Shown: positions 1 through 10,400, numbered from the stretch's first letter. The stretch is DNA of 64,000 bases from Parabacteroides gordonii MS-1 = DSM 23371 (GCF_000969825.1 NZ_KQ033922.1:117281-181280), one strand, 5' to 3'. Notes: generated by a model from the sequence alone, not told the origin. Translations and numbers: made by a program.

Positions 1-611
1 CGCTCCGCCTCGACCACAGCCGAGGCGGGATTGTCAATACTATTGTCCCCGCAAATATACACCCGTTCGTCTAAATGGCCGTCCGAGGCCATGACGAACC
101 GGGTGTATTTGCCGTTATTTTCCGTCCAGGCACGTTTTTGCAGATAGTCGCGTACACCTCCCAGAGTCAATCCCTGAAGTTGCGGGCGTATGTTGCCTGT
201 ATTAGTGATTACTAGCAGGTCGTACCATCCGCCGGGTAAACCTACAAGTACAGGTTCGGTTTTATTGTCGCCCTGTATGGCATTACGGTCCAGGTACATA
301 ATCTTGTCGATAGGAGTTGATGCGGGCGAATTTACACCGTTTGTCCCTTGGTAGAAAAGCAACATCAGGTCGTCGATACGTGTTTCGTAATCCTGGCCCG
401 GTTCATAGCCGTCACCGTTTTCGCCGCCGGTAGGATTCGAGCGGGTAGGGGTATGGGCTGATGAACAGCTGACGGTCAGGCTGAGATAGTTTTCTTCCGT
501 CACATTCCCGTTTCCGTCATCTCTGTCGAAGCGTACTTCGTTTGTACAACCTACTAATATAAGATAAGCGGTTGTACAGACGGATAAAAGATATTTATAT
601 GTTATGTTCAT
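1..611 (-). CDS. Mfa-like fimbrillin, partial
   Basis: Probable structural subunit of a Bacteroidales (type V) fimbria, exported as a lipoprotein and later assembled at the cell surface. The reading frame starts at 611 with MNITYKYLLSVC and has a lipobox-like LVGC, so a lipid-modified cysteine is expected near residue 21. It then shows the usual fimbrillin N-terminal pattern, with a beta-rich domain (DLMLLFYQG, VLVGLPGGWYDLLVI, then a VYICGDNS segment and NPASAVV). About 203 codons are present; the C-terminal half lies outside the window. It is the third gene of an operon, 24 bp after the DUF3868 gene. Whether it is a major, tip or anchor subunit cannot be told from this part. Confidence 0.72.
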   Translation of the reverse strand, partial: MNITYKYLLSVCTTAYLILVGCTNEVRFDRDDGNGNVTEENYLSLTVSCSSAHTPTRSNPTGGENGDGYEPGQDYETRIDDLMLLFYQGTNGVNSPASTPIDKIMYLDRNAIQGDNKTEPVLVGLPGGWYDLLVITNTGNIRPQLQGLTLGGVRDYLQKRAWTENNGKYTRFVMASDGHLDERVYICGDNSIDNPASAVVEAE

Positions 612-635
612 GATCGATCATTGTTTTGAAGTTTC

Positions 636-2069
636 TTATTCTTCACGTTTCGCCTTGATCTGTTCAAGGTTTGCTTTAGCAGGTTTGCTTGCAACAGGGC
701 TGTTTTGCAGGGTGTTCAAGATAACTTCCGCACCATCCAGATCTCCGCGTAACATGAGGATTGCCGCCTGTGCAAGCTGTTTCTCGTCGCCTTCGGCTGC
801 TTTCTGAAGGTAACGCTCCGCCTGTTCCAGTTGACCGTTGCGAATAGCTGTGTTTGCGGCATTCAGGTTGGAGACTGGATCATCGGGGAACATCCGCACG
901 GCGATTTCGAATACTTCGTTATACTTTGCACTTCCGGCCTCATAGGTTTGTGCCACCATGAACATTTCATTCAGGCTCAACTGTTTGGGGGCGGTGTAGA
1001 TGAGTGATTTCGCTTCTTCGGCCGTAAAATTGCGGATATTGTATTTCACAACATAGTCCGAATGGCGTAGGGCGGGATAAATATCACGCAGCAAGATCTT
1101 GTAGGAAGCACCGCCGTTCAGTGTCTTCAGTTTCAGCTCCTTCTTGTCCATGTCGCGCGGTTCCGGGTTGCGGATGATGGCGAGCAGTTCCGCCTTGTCG
1201 GGAAGGTTCATATCTTCCAGCCGCTTTTCCAAACCTTCCCAGTCTTCCGGCTCGAAGTCGACGCTAAATGTGGCGTGTTCGAAGCGGTAGAGGCTTTTCA
1301 CGTAGTCGCGCAGTGCCTTGGCACGGTTTTCTGCTAAATAGGTGTTGTTGGCGTAAGTCCCTTCGGGAGAGGCGAAACCTTTAATCCAGACCTCCGTGAT
1401 GGTGGCGTACGGATCATCTTTCACTGATTCGATCGTGGCACGGATAGCAGCCAGTTCGCGCGGGTTATTACGATAGTCAGGATAAATCGTGATCTTATTG
1501 ACCGGGAAGTCTAAGAATGCTTTTCCCTCTATTGCACGTGCCTTTACTGCTTCTGCTTCCGGGGTACGATATGCCAGCAACGGTTTCAGAATAACCGGTT
1601 CTGCCAAATTGATAGGGAAAAGAGGATGACGATCGTTTTGCAAAGCTTCCCAGCCACAACCGCAAAGGTCGGTGATGAGAGAGACTTCCGATTTTTTCAT
1701 CCAGGGTGCCATTGGCGTGCGCGTTGTATATTCGAAAGTTTGTTCTTTTTTGTTTTGACGGCGCAGTTCGTATTCATTGTGTGTCGTATAAGTACGACCT
1801 GTGCGTTCATATAGGATATGACGATCACGCCCATTGACAATCAGAGGTGTTAGGGTGCGTATGCTGTCGCCGGCCGTAATGACCGGGGTACAAACGAGAC
1901 TACGGTCGGACGGAACTTCGATTTCACTGAAGTCTAAAGTCATACCTACAATCAAGGTATTGTCCGTTTTCTCTACGATTTTGTCTTTTACTTTAATCTC
2001 TTGTGCCTGCGGTGCGATCGCAACCACCAAGCCGGATAGGATTAGCAATATGTTTTTATTTATTTTCAT
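636..2069 (-). CDS. DUF3868 domain protein with OmpA-like C-terminal part, fimbrial operon
   Basis: A 477-residue secreted protein (signal peptide MKINKNILLILSGLVVAIAPQAQ). The N-terminal part (about residues 25-170) matches the DUF3868 pattern found in Bacteroidales fimbrial loci. The middle part (about 205-300), with ITIYPDYRNN and VWIKGFASPEGTYANN, resembles an OmpA-type peptidoglycan-binding fold. The C-terminal 100 residues look like TPR-type helices (SNLNAANTAIRNGQLEQAERYL). The frame is open further upstream to 2270, but that extension overlaps the preceding gene, so the ATG at 2069, 13 bp after that gene's stop, is preferred. A role in anchoring or assembling the fimbria is inferred from context. 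Confidence 0.78.
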   Translation of the reverse strand: MKINKNILLILSGLVVAIAPQAQEIKVKDKIVEKTDNTLIVGMTLDFSEIEVPSDRSLVCTPVITAGDSIRTLTPLIVNGRDRHILYERTGRTYTTHNEYELRRQNKKEQTFEYTTRTPMAPWMKKSEVSLITDLCGCGWEALQNDRHPLFPINLAEPVILKPLLAYRTPEAEAVKARAIEGKAFLDFPVNKITIYPDYRNNPRELAAIRATIESVKDDPYATITEVWIKGFASPEGTYANNTYLAENRAKALRDYVKSLYRFEHATFSVDFEPEDWEGLEKRLEDMNLPDKAELLAIIRNPEPRDMDKKELKLKTLNGGASYKILLRDIYPALRHSDYVVKYNIRNFTAEEAKSLIYTAPKQLSLNEMFMVAQTYEAGSAKYNEVFEIAVRMFPDDPVSNLNAANTAIRNGQLEQAERYLQKAAEGDEKQLAQAAILMLRGDLDGAEVILNTLQNSPVASKPAKANLEQIKAKREE

Positions 2070-2082
2070 AAGGCTACGGTCT

Positions 2083-2709
2083 TTAAAATTGGTAAATAAG
2101 GTTGATAGCGGCCTGTGTCGGGCCAAAATAATGTTTTTTGATATATTTTTCACGGCGTCCGCAGTTTGTGCACGGGTACTTTTCTGATTCGAGATAAAGA
2201 TAACCCACACCGACTGTAGCTTCCATGTTCCAATGTTTGGACAATATCCAGGAGTATCCGTAACTAACACCTACACCGGCACCCCATCCCTGGTGACGTT
2301 CGTTCTCTGTACCTAATATTTTAATATCTGAAATATTGTAAAGAACGTATGGTATATGCAGGCCGATAAAATGTTTATAAAAACTTTCGCAAAACCAATA
2401 GCGCATTTCAGGATGTACGTGTAAGTGTTTGAGTGATTTTCCGTAGCTGCCATCGTCTTTTTTACCGTCAAAGGGGTTTAGTCCGAGTTCTGCGTCAAAT
2501 GTCCAGTGCCGTGCCAGGCGTACTTCGCCTCCAAGATTAAAAGTTCCTGTTCCCCAATATGGGATGTTGGTTTTAAGTCCGAAGACGGAGCCACGGCCTT
2601 CGGATATAGAACCTCGAATAGGTCGTATTTCTTGTCTGAGCGATGTCTCCTGTGCCGTTGCCAAGAAAGGCAAGACACAAAGAGCAATTTGTAAAATTGT
2701 CTTTCTCAT
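2083..2709 (-). CDS. DUF3575 family outer-membrane protein, fimbrial operon
   Basis: A 208-residue protein with a signal peptide (MRKTILQIALCVLPFLATAQ) followed by alternating beta-strand segments typical of a small outer-membrane barrel (GLKTNIPYWGTGTFNLGG, HVHPEMRYWF, GWGAGVGVSYGYSW) and ending in an aromatic residue (NLIYQF). This is the DUF3575 family, commonly the first gene of Mfa-type fimbrial operons. It carries a C-x-x-C pair (CTNC) near residue 183. Two genes follow at short spacing on the same strand, a DUF3868 protein and a fimbrillin. The molecular function is not established; a surface-assembly role is inferred from the operon. Confidence 0.8.
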   Translation of the reverse strand: MRKTILQIALCVLPFLATAQETSLRQEIRPIRGSISEGRGSVFGLKTNIPYWGTGTFNLGGEVRLARHWTFDAELGLNPFDGKKDDGSYGKSLKHLHVHPEMRYWFCESFYKHFIGLHIPYVLYNISDIKILGTENERHQGWGAGVGVSYGYSWILSKHWNMEATVGVGYLYLESEKYPCTNCGRREKYIKKHYFGPTQAAINLIYQF

Positions 2710-2819
2710 CTTGCAATCGATTATTTATATTATTTATTCTTTTTTCTGTGCGGTTATTTAATATTATTACCAAGTGTATAATCTTTCCTATCTTTTTTAA
2801 TCAAAGAGCTAATGATTAG

Positions 2820-2827
2820 CAAATGTA
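2820..2827 (-). promoter_or_regulatory. Candidate -7 promoter element for the fimbrial operon
   Basis: On the minus strand this reads TACATTTG, a full match to the Bacteroidetes -7 consensus TAnnTTTG, 111 bp before the DUF3575 start. The surrounding 334-bp gap (2710-3043) is strongly AT-rich and contains nothing else that could be supported; no inverted repeats able to form an invertible promoter were found by eye. Confidence 0.4.
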
Positions 2828-3043
2828 TATGAAATCTCAATATAAAAGAAATGTGAAAAGCGTGTGGTTTGTTTACGAATTGATACAAATTGGTTTATTT
2901 ATTTATGATAAATTTGATAAACAACGGGATTGTCTTATGGTTAAAATAAATCGATTTAGTTTTTTTAAGTTTTTTAATTAAAAAGGATGGTTATTTTACT
3001 ATTATGATCGGTTTTTCAAGATTATGAAGATTATCAATCGTTT

Positions 3044-4384
3044 TTATTGTTGGGAAAGACTCAATCGATTAAATCTTCTCCATAATAATATGCCTAAGGT
3101 TGTCAGACTTACAGGGAAGCCACACCAGATACCAATTGCTCCCCAATCGAAGATGAATCCGCAGATGTATCCTATCGGCAAAGCTAACCCGAAATGGCAA
3201 ACAAATGCGCAATAAGCCATATATTTCACATCGGCAATGCCGCGTAATGCATTGGCAAACAGTATTTGCAATCCGTCCCCGAACTGATACAGGATAACCG
3301 ACCACGACAGAAGGGCAACCATCGCCACCACATCCTGCTCGGGAGTAAACAAATATCCCATGTTTTTATGGAAGGCGAGAATGAACAGGACAAATATAAC
3401 CGCCACTCCCATGATCAGGTGCAGCCCCGCAAAAGAAGCCCGGCGTATATCCAACCAGTTTCCCTGCCCTTTGAAAGCACTTACACGGATGGTGACCGCT
3501 GCCGCAATACCGTAATACACCATGAATCCTAATGTCGTGATGACACCCAGCACCTGATGCGCTGCCAATGCTGTACTGCCTATCCATCCCATCATGATTA
3601 CGCTCAGGCTGAATGAACCCGTTTCGACTCCCATCAACAGGCCGACCGGAAATCCCATCCGGATCAGGTTGTTGAGATTCACCCGGTTGATGACTCCTTC
3701 CCTGAACCCTTTCAGGTATTCTTTATATTTACTGTGGCGGAAGAACAGGATAAGGAAAACAATGAATGTCAGGATACGGCTGACCAGGGTGGAGATCCCG
3801 GCACCTGTCAGCCCCATTTCCGGTACGCCGCATTTTCCGTAGATAAGGAAATAGTTCCCGATGATATTGAGAACATTGGCTCCAAGCATGATCCACATAG
3901 GGGTAACCGTGTCGGTCGTCCCGTCGCTGAATTGCTTGAAGGAGTTGAACAACATGGCGAATATAACGGAAAATAACTGGAGAATGTAATAGGGGACGAT
4001 ATAGGGCATCAGCTCTTCCGGCTGGTTCAGCAGGTCGATATTCAAGAGCAGCAAAAGCATACAAAGGCTGAGCAGTATGCCGACGATGAAGTTGATCAAT
4101 AAACTGTTCTTCAATGTCTCCCCGGCTTTGCGAAACTCTTTGCCGGCAAAAAGACCGCCGATAATGGGAGTGAGGCCATACGAGAAACCCATCCCGAAGA
4201 TGAAAGCCAGGTTAAAGAAATTGTTTACGAATGAGGCGGCCGCCAGTTCGTTGGTGCTATGGTGGCCTACCATTATATTATCGGCAAAGCCTACAATAAT
4301 AATGCCCAGCTGTCCCAACATGATCGGGACACCCAGGCGTATTGTTTGTTTATAATGTTCTTTGTAAGTAGAGAATTGTATCAT
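3044..4384 (-). CDS. MATE family efflux transporter
   Basis: A 446-residue integral membrane protein with about 12 hydrophobic segments arranged as two repeated bundles, as in multidrug and toxin extrusion (MATE) transporters, which export cationic compounds in exchange for Na+ or H+. Family features include the N-terminal LGVPIMLGQLGIIIVGFADNIMVG and the matching second-half stretch MGFPVGLLMGVETGSFSLSVIMMGWIG. The length is normal for the family. It begins 16 bp after the end of a cyclophilin gene and is probably the last gene of a three-gene operon with the two cyclophilins. The substrate cannot be inferred. Confidence 0.9.
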   Translation of the reverse strand: MIQFSTYKEHYKQTIRLGVPIMLGQLGIIIVGFADNIMVGHHSTNELAAASFVNNFFNLAFIFGMGFSYGLTPIIGGLFAGKEFRKAGETLKNSLLINFIVGILLSLCMLLLLLNIDLLNQPEELMPYIVPYYILQLFSVIFAMLFNSFKQFSDGTTDTVTPMWIMLGANVLNIIGNYFLIYGKCGVPEMGLTGAGISTLVSRILTFIVFLILFFRHSKYKEYLKGFREGVINRVNLNNLIRMGFPVGLLMGVETGSFSLSVIMMGWIGSTALAAHQVLGVITTLGFMVYYGIAAAVTIRVSAFKGQGNWLDIRRASFAGLHLIMGVAVIFVLFILAFHKNMGYLFTPEQDVVAMVALLSWSVILYQFGDGLQILFANALRGIADVKYMAYCAFVCHFGLALPIGYICGFIFDWGAIGIWCGFPVSLTTLGILLWRRFNRLSLSQQ

Positions 4385-4400
4385 TCAGAAATGCAAATCC

Positions 4401-5168
4401 TTATTCTATGATGCTGACCGACTCGATAACGACGTTTTCCAACGGGCGATCCTGTCGGTTGGTCTTAACGTTCTGGATGGCGTCTACCACGTCCAGACCT
4501 TCTGTCACTTCGCCATAAACCGTATATTCATTATCCAGGAAAGGCACGCCGCCGATTGTTTTGTAGGCTTCCCGTTGTTCCGGTGTAAGCTTGGTTTCGT
4601 CCTTGCGCTTTTCGGCTTCCATTTCCGTCTTGCCGACCAGTGTATCGCGGATGATGGCCAGTTCGGCCTTGTCGCCACTTTGATAAGCCGCTTTGATCTT
4701 GGCGCTGTTTTCTTTTTGCAGACGGGCAAAGATCGACTGTTTCAGGCGGCCTTCTTTTTGTTTCTCCATCTGTGCCAGTTCAGCGTCTTTGTATACTTTT
4801 CCGGTTACGATATAAAACTGGGAAGCCGAAGATTCCTTTTCCGGATTAACTTCGTCACCTGTGCGGGCTGCGGAAAGTGCCCCTTTCTTATGGAAATATT
4901 TCGGGTAAACGAACTCGGCGGGAACGGTATAACCCAGGTCGCCGGCACCCAGTTGCTTGCTCATGGGAGCGTCTTTCGAGGTTACATCGCCACCCTGTAC
5001 CATGAAATCCTTGATTACACGGTGGAACAAGAGGCCGTTGTATTGTCCTTCCTTTACCAGCTTGATAAAGTTGTCGCGGTGTTGCGGCGTTTCGTTGTAT
5101 AGTTTTAGCTTGATTGTTCCCAGGCTGGTTTTCATCACTACCTGGGTTTCTTTTGTTTGCGTTTCCAT
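4401..5168 (-). CDS. Cyclophilin-type peptidyl-prolyl isomerase (cytoplasmic)
   Basis: A 255-residue cyclophilin catalysing cis-trans isomerisation of prolyl peptide bonds. The active-site block FHRVIKDFMVQGGD and the SASQFYIVTG block are present. No signal peptide is visible, so it should be cytoplasmic, unlike its neighbour. Compared with the adjacent paralogue it carries an extra charged, helical stretch of about 45 residues (roughly residues 133-195, rich in K, E, Q and A) between the core motifs and the C-terminal GGVPFLDNEYTVYGEV strand. It lies 18 bp downstream of the paralogue and 16 bp upstream of the MATE gene. The pair probably arose by tandem duplication. Confidence 0.9.
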   Translation of the reverse strand: METQTKETQVVMKTSLGTIKLKLYNETPQHRDNFIKLVKEGQYNGLLFHRVIKDFMVQGGDVTSKDAPMSKQLGAGDLGYTVPAEFVYPKYFHKKGALSAARTGDEVNPEKESSASQFYIVTGKVYKDAELAQMEKQKEGRLKQSIFARLQKENSAKIKAAYQSGDKAELAIIRDTLVGKTEMEAEKRKDETKLTPEQREAYKTIGGVPFLDNEYTVYGEVTEGLDVVDAIQNVKTNRQDRPLENVVIESVSIIE

Positions 5169-5186
5169 TCTTATCTCTTTTATTGA

Positions 5187-5858
5187 TTATTTATCGACAA
5201 TAGTCATTGTCTTGATCTTTATATTCTTCAGAGGTCTGTCTTCCTCATTTGTTTCGACAAACTGGATTTTATCTACCACTTTCATCCCTTTAACAACTTC
5301 TCCGAAGACGGTGTATTTGTTATCCAGATGAGGTGCGCCGCCTTCAAGCATATAGGCCTGGCGTTCTTCCGGGGTAAATGTTTTGTTGTCGCTTTTCTCC
5401 ATCTTGTCCAGTTCCATTTCGGTATAGAACTTTCCGGTGACGATATAGAACTGTGTGCCGGATGAGGCACGTTCCGGGTTTTCTTCGTCGCTGGTGCGGG
5501 CAGCACACAACATACCGCGTTTATGGAAGTATTTCGGATAAACGATTTCGGCGGGAATGGTGTAGCCCGGATCGCCGTCGCCCAGGTGCTTTTCGATAGG
5601 GGCATCTTTCGAGTCGATATCGCCCCCTTGTATCATAAACTGTTTGATTACGCGATGGAACAGCAGGCCGTCGTAACGCTTTTCTTTCACATTTTTGATA
5701 AAATTATCCCGGTGTAAGGGCGTATCGTTAAATAACTTCACTTTGATCTTCCCCATATCGGTGTCGATCAGTACAAGTGTCTCAACATCCTGCGCTTGCA
5801 AATGAACGGATGTCAGTAATCCGACTAGTAATAAACATATAGCAAACAGCTTCTTCAT
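5187..5858 (-). CDS. Cyclophilin-type peptidyl-prolyl isomerase (exported)
   Basis: A 223-residue cyclophilin with a clear signal peptide (MKKLFAICLLLVGLLTSVHLQAQ), so it likely helps protein folding in the periplasm. Active-site residues are in FHRVIKQFMIQGGDIDS and SSGTQFYIVTG, and the C-terminal part has the GGAPHLDNKYTVFGEVVKGM block typical of the family. It is the first gene of an operon with a second cyclophilin and a MATE transporter, and is divergent from the porin gene. A minus-strand -7 element lies 28 bp upstream. Confidence 0.92.
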   Translation of the reverse strand: MKKLFAICLLLVGLLTSVHLQAQDVETLVLIDTDMGKIKVKLFNDTPLHRDNFIKNVKEKRYDGLLFHRVIKQFMIQGGDIDSKDAPIEKHLGDGDPGYTIPAEIVYPKYFHKRGMLCAARTSDEENPERASSGTQFYIVTGKFYTEMELDKMEKSDNKTFTPEERQAYMLEGGAPHLDNKYTVFGEVVKGMKVVDKIQFVETNEEDRPLKNIKIKTMTIVDK

Positions 5859-5885
5859 CTTCGTTTTATTTAGTTATTAAGGCAA

Positions 5886-5893
5886 CAAAAATA
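5886..5893 (-). promoter_or_regulatory. Candidate -7 element of the cyclophilin-MATE operon
   Basis: The minus strand reads TATTTTTG, matching TAnnTTTG, with an expected leader of about 20 nt before the start at 5858. A weaker plus-strand counterpart, TACTTTTA at 5896-5903, may serve the divergent porin gene. Confidence 0.45.
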
Positions 5894-5984
5894 GTTACTT
5901 TTAGTCGTTAACGCAACCTTTTAACACAACCTTTTCATGCGGTGCTTGTTCCTTACTGGTAAAACGTCTAAACAAAACACATTT

Positions 5985-7268
5985 ATGAAAGCATTTGTTA
6001 AAGGAGCAGTTCTTCTGCTCGGGTTAGGAGTATTCTCTTCCCATGCTCAGGCTCAGAAAGTGATCATTCAGGATGAGGAGCCGAATTCTATAATCTTTGT
6101 TTCGCGCGACAAGGCGGGGGATGAGATAATCCGGATATTGAATGAAACGAAAAGTCCGCGCTTCCATGAACCGGGTATTCCACGTTTCCTGATGACCGAC
6201 CGGAAAGGCCGTTTCGCTTTAGGTATCGGCGGGTATGTAAAGGCAACTGCCGAATATGACTTCGGCGGTATCTCCAAAGATATTGATTTCTATCCGGCAC
6301 TGATCCCCAACAAAGGTGCCTCGCATGTCAGAAACCAGTTCCAGATGGATGCCACTACCAGCACTGTTTTCCTCAAATTGGTAGGCCATACCAAGCATCT
6401 GGGCGACTTTGTGGTGTATACGGCCGGTAACTTCCGGGGCGACGGCAAAGGTTTTGAGTTGCGTAACGCTTATGCTTCTTTGCTGGGCTTTACGCTCGGT
6501 TACGATTACGGTTCGTTTATGGATCTGGCCGCTATTCCCCCGACGATCGACTTTGCCGGGCCGAATGGGATGGCGATCTATCATGCTACCCAGTTCCGCT
6601 ATGAACGCGCTTTCGGTAAAGGATGGAAAGCCGGTGTCGGTGTGGAAATGCCCGTAGTGGATGGCACTACCAACGATAAGTTGAATATCGGTTCGCAACG
6701 TATGCCTAACTTCCCGGCTTACGTTCAGTACGGATGGAATAAGAGCAGCCATGTACGTGCCGCCGCTATCGTACGGAGTATGACTTATGATAACCTGGTC
6801 GCTAACAAGGCTGAGTCGGAAACCGGCTGGGGTGTGCTGCTTTCTACCACTTTCAATCTGTGCAGCAAAGTGCAGATGTACGGACAGGGTGTTTACGGTA
6901 AAGGTATAAGTCAATATATGAACGACCTGAGTAATCTGAATGTGGATATCGTTCCCGATCCGGCTAAAGCGGGACATATGCAGGTGCTTCCTATGATGGG
7001 ATGGTATGCCGGATTGCAGTATAATATTTCCCCGAAAGTTTTTGTTTCAAGTACCTATAGCCAGTCACGCCTGTACAGCGATAATGATTATCCCGAAACT
7101 CCGTCCGAACAATATCGTTACGGCCAGTATCTCGTAGCAAACTTGTTCTGGAACGTAACACCGGATCTTCAATTAGGTGCTGAATATCTTAGAGGATGGC
7201 GTACGGACTTTAATGATCAGACACGCCATGCCAACCGTCTGAATGTAGCCGTTCAATACAGTTTCTAA
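5985..7268 (+). CDS. DcaP-like outer-membrane porin
   Basis: A 427-residue exported protein with signal peptide MKAFVKGAVLLLGLGVFSSHAQAQ, then a short linker and a barrel-type domain with many alternating strands (FALGIGGYVKATAEYDFGG, FKLSVG-like stretches) ending in RLNVAVQYSF with a terminal phenylalanine, the usual sorting signal for outer-membrane barrels. The GYVKATAEYDF start and the RNQFQMDATTSTVFLKL segment resemble trimeric DcaP-type porins. An upstream in-frame ATG at 5937 exists, but the start at 5985 places the signal peptide at the N terminus and is preferred. The family assignment is moderate; the substrate is unknown. It is monocistronic, closed by a strong terminator. Confidence 0.68.
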   Translation: MKAFVKGAVLLLGLGVFSSHAQAQKVIIQDEEPNSIIFVSRDKAGDEIIRILNETKSPRFHEPGIPRFLMTDRKGRFALGIGGYVKATAEYDFGGISKDIDFYPALIPNKGASHVRNQFQMDATTSTVFLKLVGHTKHLGDFVVYTAGNFRGDGKGFELRNAYASLLGFTLGYDYGSFMDLAAIPPTIDFAGPNGMAIYHATQFRYERAFGKGWKAGVGVEMPVVDGTTNDKLNIGSQRMPNFPAYVQYGWNKSSHVRAAAIVRSMTYDNLVANKAESETGWGVLLSTTFNLCSKVQMYGQGVYGKGISQYMNDLSNLNVDIVPDPAKAGHMQVLPMMGWYAGLQYNISPKVFVSSTYSQSRLYSDNDYPETPSEQYRYGQYLVANLFWNVTPDLQLGAEYLRGWRTDFNDQTRHANRLNVAVQYSF

Positions 7269-7294
7269 CGGATATTTGTTTGTTTATTATACAA

Positions 7295-7345
7295 TAAGAG
7301 AGAGACGTCGCTGCAAGATGCAGTAATGACGTCTCTCTTATTTTT
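7295..7345 (+). terminator. Intrinsic terminator after the porin gene
   Basis: An 11-bp perfect stem (AGAGAGACGTC at 7299-7309 with its complement at 7328-7338), an inner CTGCA/TGCAG stem, and a T-rich tail (TTATTTTT). It ends the porin transcript before the regulator's own promoter. Confidence 0.75.
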
Positions 7346-7390
7346 ATGTGTGTATTGATGCTACTTAATTAAAATGTGGAAAGGATTTAT

Positions 7391-7398
7391 TACTTTTG
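7391..7398 (+). promoter_or_regulatory. Candidate -7 element for the hybrid two-component gene
   Basis: TACTTTTG matches TAnnTTTG. Transcription would start near 7404. This puts the in-frame ATG at 7396 inside the promoter and so favours the ATG at 7423 as the true start. Confidence 0.5.
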
Positions 7399-7422
7399 CA
7401 TAAACAAATTAAGGAAAAGCAC

Positions 7423-10400
7423 ATGAAAAACACCTCACGTTTTTGGCTATTTAACATTCTGCTGATGTCGGTGTTATTATGGGGTATACAAGATCGTTTG
7501 CTGGCGGACAATGCTTCAATAAAGAACCTTCGTTTCAACAGAATATCATCTTTTGAGGATTTACCATCGGAAGAAATAACGCAGATCATACAGGATAATA
7601 AAGGATATATCTGGATAGCTACCAATTCCGGCTTGTGCCGTTACGACGGTTACCGTATTCGTACCTATAAGGACAACCTGTTCACACCGGGTATACTGAC
7701 GGACAACCAAATCAAGACCATTGCAGAAGATCATAGTTACAACCTTTGGATCGGCACAAATAACGGCCTGAACATATTGAATATGATAACCGGACAGATC
7801 CATAAAGCGGAGGATAGCCGATTGCAGGATAAGGTGGTCTCTGTCTTGTATGTATCGAAAGACAATAATGTATGGGTCGGTATGGATGATGGATTATATC
7901 GGTATATCCCGGAACGGGGATCTTTTATCGTATACGATAAAGCAACCAATGGGCGCCCATTGGTTGGCATTAAGTCTATCATGGAAGATAGTAAAGGACG
8001 GCTTTGGATAGGGACCTGGGCTGTAGGCCTTTTAAGATATGAAAAGGATAAGGATGCCTTTATCAGCTATCCGCAGATGGACGAACGTAACTCCGCCCAT
8101 GTCTTATTTGAGGACAGTTACCAAACCATCTGGGTAGGTACCTGGGATCGGGGATTGTATCATCTGAATACTCCGGAAACACCTGAGACGGTTACCTGGA
8201 AGCACTATCTCAGTCAACCGGGTAATAAACAAAGCCTCTCGGACAATATCATTTACAGCATAGAAGAAGAAACCGGCAGCAACACCCTCTGGATCGGAAC
8301 CCGCAGCGGCCTGAGTATCCTCGATCTGGACTCCAAAGATGATTCGTTTGTGAATTATTTACCGGAAAGTGAATCCTATAAACTACCTTATAATGAATTG
8401 GATGCCATTGTGCGCGACCGTTCGGGTATCATGTGGCTGGGTATGATGGGAGGGGGAGTCTATTCCGTTAATATGCGGCATTCCCCTTTTCAGAAGAATG
8501 ATCTGGAATCGGTCAAGCACAGGCTGTTCAGTAACTCCGTGCGCAGTATGTTTGTGGATAGCGAACAGACGCTCTGGATGGGAATAGGCAGTTATGGCCT
8601 GGTTATCCAGGAGCAGGGAGCCGAACAACCGGTCTTTTATATCGATCATCCCGATTTCAGGCAACCGACACCTTATCTGTATACGATCAACCATATCATA
8701 GAACGCAGGGACGAGCAGGAAATCTGGTTCGGGACGTGGGGCAGTGGCATTACCATCTATGATAAGGATGCAGCCGGAAATAAGATACGGCACCTGAATG
8801 AAGAAAATACTCCCTGGCTGCCGGATGGCTTTATCTTCAGTATGTTGGAAGACAGCCGGAAGAACGTCTGGATAGGTTGCCGTAGCGGTGTGGCTGTTTA
8901 CGGGCCCGATGGCAAAGGCGTTTCGTTGAGCGACTACCGGGCGGAACCGGATGGAGCCCCGATCAACTATTGCTATTATGCCATTGAAGAGACACGGGAC
9001 GGAAATATCTGGCTGGGAAGTAATCACGGGATTATCCGTGTTTCCGGAGATGCATCCCAACCGGATCAGTTACAGTTCAGCCTGTATGACAGGGCGAACG
9101 GCAAACTTACCTACGAATGGCTGCAATGCCTGTATGAAGATTCGAAGGGTAACCTGTGGGCCGGTTCCGATGGCGGCGGCTTGAACTTATACGATAAAGA
9201 GAGCGATTCTTTTATCTCCGTAAACAGACGGTATAACCTGCAAACCGATGTAGTCAGCAATATACAGGAGGACGAAAGCGGTAACCTCTGGCTGGGAACC
9301 GGTTCGGGGCTGGTTCGCCTGACGGTTTCACCGGATGCTGCAACGGCTTCGTCGCGAACCTATACGGCAACCGATGGCCTTCCCGACAACTCGTTTATAC
9401 GGGATGCCATAGCGAAGGCGAAGGATGGCAAGTTATATTTCGGCGGACATAACGGTTATGCCAGTTTCTATCCGCAGAAAGTAAAGGAGGACGATGTGGT
9501 TCCACCGGTAGCCATTACGAATATATCAATCTTTAATACTCCGCTGGATGAGCTTACTCCCGCAGACAGGGAGGAAATAACCCCTAACTCTTCCAGCTTT
9601 GCCAATGAACTGGTTCTCGACTATAACCGGAATCATTTCAGTATCGAATTCTCTTCGCTGAGTTATGCCAATCCTTCCAAAAACAAATATGCCTATAAGC
9701 TGGAAGGATACGACACGGACTGGCAGTACACGGGAGCGTCCAGCCGCGTTGCCAATTACAACAACCTGAAAAGCGGCCTTTATACGTTCCACCTGAAAGG
9801 TTCGAACGAGAACGGCCTGTGGAACGAACAGGAACGGGTATTGCAGATCCGTATCTTGCCGCCACCCTGGAAAACGACCTGGGCTTATACATTATATATA
9901 CTGTTGCTGTCGGCAACGGTGTTTGTCACCTACCGTGTACTGAAAAACCGTATCCGTGAGAAGCAGGCGCAGGAGTTACAGAAGATGGAACTGGTTAAAA
10001 CGAAGGAGATCAACCATGCCAAGTTGCAGTTCTTTACCAATATCACGCATGAGTTCCTGACACCTCTTACCATCCTGTCCGCTTCGCTGGACGAAATGAA
10101 GATGCAGGCGCCGCAACTCGACGACTTCTATAAGGTGATGTCCGACAATATAAACCGTCTGATACGCCTGTTGCAGCAAATCCTGGAATTCCGGAAAGCG
10201 GAGACCGGCAACCTGAAACTGAAAGTATCGGAAGCAGACCTGGCTACCTTCGTGCGGAAGGAAGTAGAAGCATTCCGCCCGCTGATGAAGAAAAAGAAAA
10301 TGCAGTTCAGCTTTACCTGCCAACCGGATACGATTACCGGGTATTTCGATCCGGACAAACTGGATAAGATATTATATAACCTGCTATCCAACGCCTCGAA

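Noticed and set aside
2710-3043. Invertible (phase-variable) promoter for the fimbrial operon
   Set aside because: Such switches are known for surface structures in this group, but no inverted-repeat pair flanking the promoter motif was found by eye.
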